DNA of 5,920 nt. Source: Streptosporangiaceae bacterium (GTDB taxonomy: Bacteria; Actinomycetota; Actinomycetes; Streptosporangiales; Streptosporangiaceae). A program made the translations under genes and the position numbers. Where the stretch lies: positions 1 through 5,920 of the forward strand of contig JASHTQ010000103.1 of assembly GCA_030040475.1 (NCBI GenBank), in the 5' to 3' direction. Below are positions 4,066-5,920 of this stretch, one piece after another. Positions within the stretch are counted from its first letter, which is position 1; each line of letters begins with the position of its first letter. The notes beneath the pieces are model-generated. The model saw nothing but the letters and a program-made list of their open reading frames with translations, was not told the origin of the DNA and did not search any database.

Positions 4066-4803
4066 ATGCGGATCCGGGCGGGCATGGTCGGCCTGATCGT
4101 CCTTTGCTGCTGCGGGTGCGCCGCGGCCGCGTCCTCGCCGGGCACGCTCTCGGCGGTTTCGTCCTCCCCAGGCACGCCGTCCGCGGGCACGCCGTCCGCG
4201 GGCACGCCGTCCGCGCGTCCGGCGGCGGCGGTCGCCGCCCGGCCGGCGAGCAGCGAGCTTGTCACGGTGATCGCGGCGTCCTACGGCGCGACCCGGGCGG
4301 AGCTCACCGCCTATCGCAAGGTGGACGGGAAATGGCGGCGGGTGTTCGGGCCGTGGGGGGCGTGGATCGGGCGCAACGGGATGGCTCCGCCGGGCGCCAA
4401 GCGGGAGGGCGACGGCCGGACCCCGTCCGGGACGTACGGCTTCGGGTTCTTCTTCGGCGTCGACCCTAACCCCGGGGTGCATTTCCCGTATCGCAGGGTC
4501 TACGCCTACGACTTCTGGGACGACGACCCGGCCAGCCCGCGGTACAACCTGTGGGTGGACGCCCGCCAGGCCAGCCCGGGCGCCGATCCCGAGCCGATGG
4601 ACGTCAGCGCCTACGACTACGGCGCCGTCATCGCCTACAACACCGCCCGCACGCCCGGCCTGGGCAGCGCGATCTTCCTGCACATCAACATCGGCACGCC
4701 GACCGCAGGCTGCGTGACGCTGCCGGTCGGCGAACTGCTCGAGATCCTGCGCTGGCTCAACCCCGCCGACTCGCCCCGGATCACGATGGGCGTCAAGACC
4801 TGA
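4066..4803 (+). CDS. Exported L,D-transpeptidase (YkuD catalytic domain), possible lipoprotein
   Basis: 245 residues from ATG at 4066 to TGA at 4801-4803. Seen: a basic start (MRIR), a hydrophobic core (AGMVGLIVL, 5-13) and a run C14-C15-C16-G17-C18 then Ala-rich sequence, i.e. a Sec signal peptide with several candidate lipid-attachable cysteines but no textbook lipobox. Residues 25-62 are a flexible Ser/Pro/Thr/Ala linker with three exact GTPSA copies. The catalytic domain follows: 'KREGDGRTPSGTYGFGFFFG' at 112-131, YAYDFWDDDP at 146-155, H206-I-N-I-G, and the nucleophile motif T213-A-G-C216-V-T-L. Known: YkuD enzymes use the Cys to form 3-3 or lipoprotein crosslinks in peptidoglycan outside the membrane, giving beta-lactam tolerance. 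The pattern is nearest the COG3786-type group of short YkuD proteins. Whether it crosslinks peptidoglycan or acts on another target is unknown. Its gene is 168 bp after the dsbA-like gene and probably separately transcribed. Confidence 0.92.
   Translation: MRIRAGMVGLIVLCCCGCAAAASSPGTLSAVSSSPGTPSAGTPSAGTPSARPAAAVAARPASSELVTVIAASYGATRAELTAYRKVDGKWRRVFGPWGAWIGRNGMAPPGAKREGDGRTPSGTYGFGFFFGVDPNPGVHFPYRRVYAYDFWDDDPASPRYNLWVDARQASPGADPEPMDVSAYDYGAVIAYNTARTPGLGSAIFLHINIGTPTAGCVTLPVGELLEILRWLNPADSPRITMGVKT
4171..4215 (+). repeat. Three perfect 15-bp tandem repeats in the L,D-transpeptidase linker
   Basis: GGCACGCCGTCCGCG occurs three times without a gap at 4171-4185, 4186-4200 and 4201-4215, and encodes GTPSA three times (residues 36-50). 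A diverged copy at 4141-4155 encodes GTLSA. As the unit is a multiple of three, copy-number change would alter linker length without a frameshift. Confidence 0.95.
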
Positions 4804-4908
4804 GGCTGGCGGCCAGGCCGGGCATCGGGGACACACATCGCGAAACGGGCGGGTCAGATGGTGCGGACGAGAAAGCCGTACGTCAACGGAAACGGGCCGT
4901 CTCTCGAG

Positions 4909-5920
4909 TCAAGCGCTACCGGACAGGTACCCGGCGAGGTGGTCGATGACGGCGCGGGCGTCGTCCTCGATGCCGCAGATGAACGTGGACCTGCGCCGGC
5001 GCAGCACGGGCAGGCCCAGGGCGTAAAGGCCGGGGCTGTCGACGACGCCGCCGTCGTGGCGCAGCTGGCCCTTCGCGTCGACGACGGGCACGTCGAGCCA
5101 GGCGTAGTCGGGCCGGAAACCCGTCGCCCACACTATCGCGCGGATCTCGCCGCCGCGCAGGTCGAGCTGCAGCCGCGGCGCGGCGGGCACCGCCGTCGGG
5201 GAGAAGCGCTCAACCGGGCCGGCCTCGGCGTCACGGCCGGACGACAGCGCCCACTCGTCGAACGTGCCAAGCAGCCGGTTCATCTTGAGGTCCGCGAGGG
5301 AGAACATGTTGCGCAGGCCGCCGGAGAACAGCGCGCGGCCGTCGCGAACCGCCGCCCAGCGGCCCACCATCTGCACCCCGAGCGAGGCGAGCGCGTTGAG
5401 GTCGAGCGTCGCGCGCTCGGGCGTGCCGACGAGCTGAGGCGAGGGCAGCCGCCGTGCCCGGGTGAGATCCTCCACCTCGTCGTAGCGCTGGTCCCACACG
5501 CCCGAGGCGTCCATCCACCACAGCACGTCGCGGCCGCGGTACGTGCGCGGCAGCCGCACGTGCTCGCCCACCGACAGGGTCACCGGCCGGCCCGACCGCT
5601 GGATCTCGGCCGCCAGCTGCACGCCGGTCGCCGACGCGCCGACGACGAGCACGCCGCCGTCGGGGAGCTTGGCGGGGTCGCGGTAGTCGAACGGCGTCAG
5701 CTGCTCGACCGACGCCGGCACCGCAGCCGAGAACCGCGGCACCGACGGCCGGTTGCAGGCGCCGCTCGCGATGACCACGGCACGGCAGTCGATCTCGCCG
5801 TGGCTCGTCGTCACGCGATACCCGTCCCCGGAAGCCCGGACCGACGTGACGGTGACGCCGGTCCGGACCGGAGCGCGCGAGAGCGCGGCGAAACGATCGA
5901 TGAACTCGATCACTTCCGGC
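4909..5920 (-). CDS. FAD/NAD(P)-dependent oxidoreductase, CzcO/FMO-like (5' end outside window)
   Basis: The frame is open from the right edge to TGA at 4911-4909. A GTG at 5913 is internal: the frame continues upstream (P-E before V-I-E-F), and the first FAD-binding Rossmann motif is missing, so the true start lies beyond the window. Seen (numbered from that GTG): 'VIASGACNRPSVP' at 47-59 closing the FAD domain; the NAD(P) loop VLVVGASATGVQLAAEIQ at 88-105; VGEHVRLPRTYRGRDVLWWM; and IVWATGFRPDYAWL, the ATG-type motif of flavin monooxygenases, near the end, followed by PGLYALGLPVLRRRRSTFIC. The flavin-monooxygenase fingerprint FxGxxxHxxx(F/W) is not found; the corresponding region reads QLTPFDYRDP. 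So it belongs to the COG2072-like family, but Baeyer-Villiger or N-oxidation activity should not be assumed. It converges with the L,D-transpeptidase gene across 105 bp in which no clear terminator was seen. Confidence 0.9.
   Translation of the reverse strand, partial: PEVIEFIDRFAALSRAPVRTGVTVTSVRASGDGYRVTTSHGEIDCRAVVIASGACNRPSVPRFSAAVPASVEQLTPFDYRDPAKLPDGGVLVVGASATGVQLAAEIQRSGRPVTLSVGEHVRLPRTYRGRDVLWWMDASGVWDQRYDEVEDLTRARRLPSPQLVGTPERATLDLNALASLGVQMVGRWAAVRDGRALFSGGLRNMFSLADLKMNRLLGTFDEWALSSGRDAEAGPVERFSPTAVPAAPRLQLDLRGGEIRAIVWATGFRPDYAWLDVPVVDAKGQLRHDGGVVDSPGLYALGLPVLRRRRSTFICGIEDDARAVIDHLAGYLSGSA

Noticed and set aside
2452..4836. A very long open frame (794 codons) on the minus strand across the SDR, dsbA-like and transpeptidase genes.
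   Set aside because: Its product is Arg/Gly/Ala/Asp/His-rich with no domain pattern, and it lies antisense to three genes with clear catalytic motifs and ribosome sites. Long antisense frames are expected in such G/C-rich coding DNA.
4804..4908. Search for a bidirectional terminator between the convergent transpeptidase and flavoprotein genes.
   Set aside because: Only weak 4-5 bp stems (CTGGC/GCCAG with a 1-nt loop, CCGT/ACGG) were found, with no T run. Nothing convincing.
5911..5913. GTG as the true start of the flavoprotein.
   Set aside because: The frame continues to the window edge and the first FAD-binding motif would be missing, so the gene is simply truncated by the window.

Overview
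The window looks like chromosomal DNA from a high-GC actinobacterium (Streptomyces, Streptosporangium, Actinomadura or a relative; the genus cannot be fixed). The support is the very strong G/C bias at third codon positions in every gene, GTG starts, a probably leaderless gene, and the families present: PucR, MarR and TetR regulators, an actinobacterial-type L,D-transpeptidase and a CzcO-like flavoprotein. No tRNA, rRNA, CRISPR array, insertion sequence or phage gene was seen.

Layout, left to right. (1) 1-564, plus: the C-terminal 187 residues of a PucR/CdaR-type regulator, cut by the window edge. (2) 579-1064, minus: a small UspA-fold protein, closest in appearance to the Usp domain of KdpD, ending 14 bp from the PucR gene and convergent with it. 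(3) 1152-1595, plus: a MarR regulator divergent from usp. The 87 bp between their starts hold two 19-bp inverted repeats spaced exactly 20 bp apart. (4) 1693-2352/2364, minus: a TetR regulator convergent with marR. (5) 2413-3297, plus: a short-chain dehydrogenase/reductase (SDR) divergent from tetR, with a 33-bp imperfect palindrome between them. (6) 3325-3897, plus: a DsbA-like CPFC thioredoxin-fold protein 27 bp after the SDR, almost certainly in the same operon. (7) 4066-4803, plus: an exported YkuD-type L,D-transpeptidase with a Cys-rich signal peptide and a GTPSA tandem repeat. (8) 4909-5920, minus: most of an FAD/NAD(P)H oxidoreductase (CzcO/FMO-like) that runs off the right edge.

The window reads as a row of small, mostly self-regulated modules. 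MarR probably represses itself and the Usp protein through the tandem operator. TetR probably represses itself and the SDR-DsbA operon through the long palindrome. The L,D-transpeptidase seems to have its own promoter region containing an 18-bp perfect palindrome. The chemical signals and substrates cannot be read from the sequence. Stress response, redox enzymes and cell-wall crosslinking is an inferred theme, not a demonstrated pathway.

The most useful points for follow-up are the two well-formed operator regions, the SDR plus unexported DsbA-like pair under TetR control, and two short stretches with coding-like base composition that no complete gene explains (1596-1718 plus and 3915-4010 minus).
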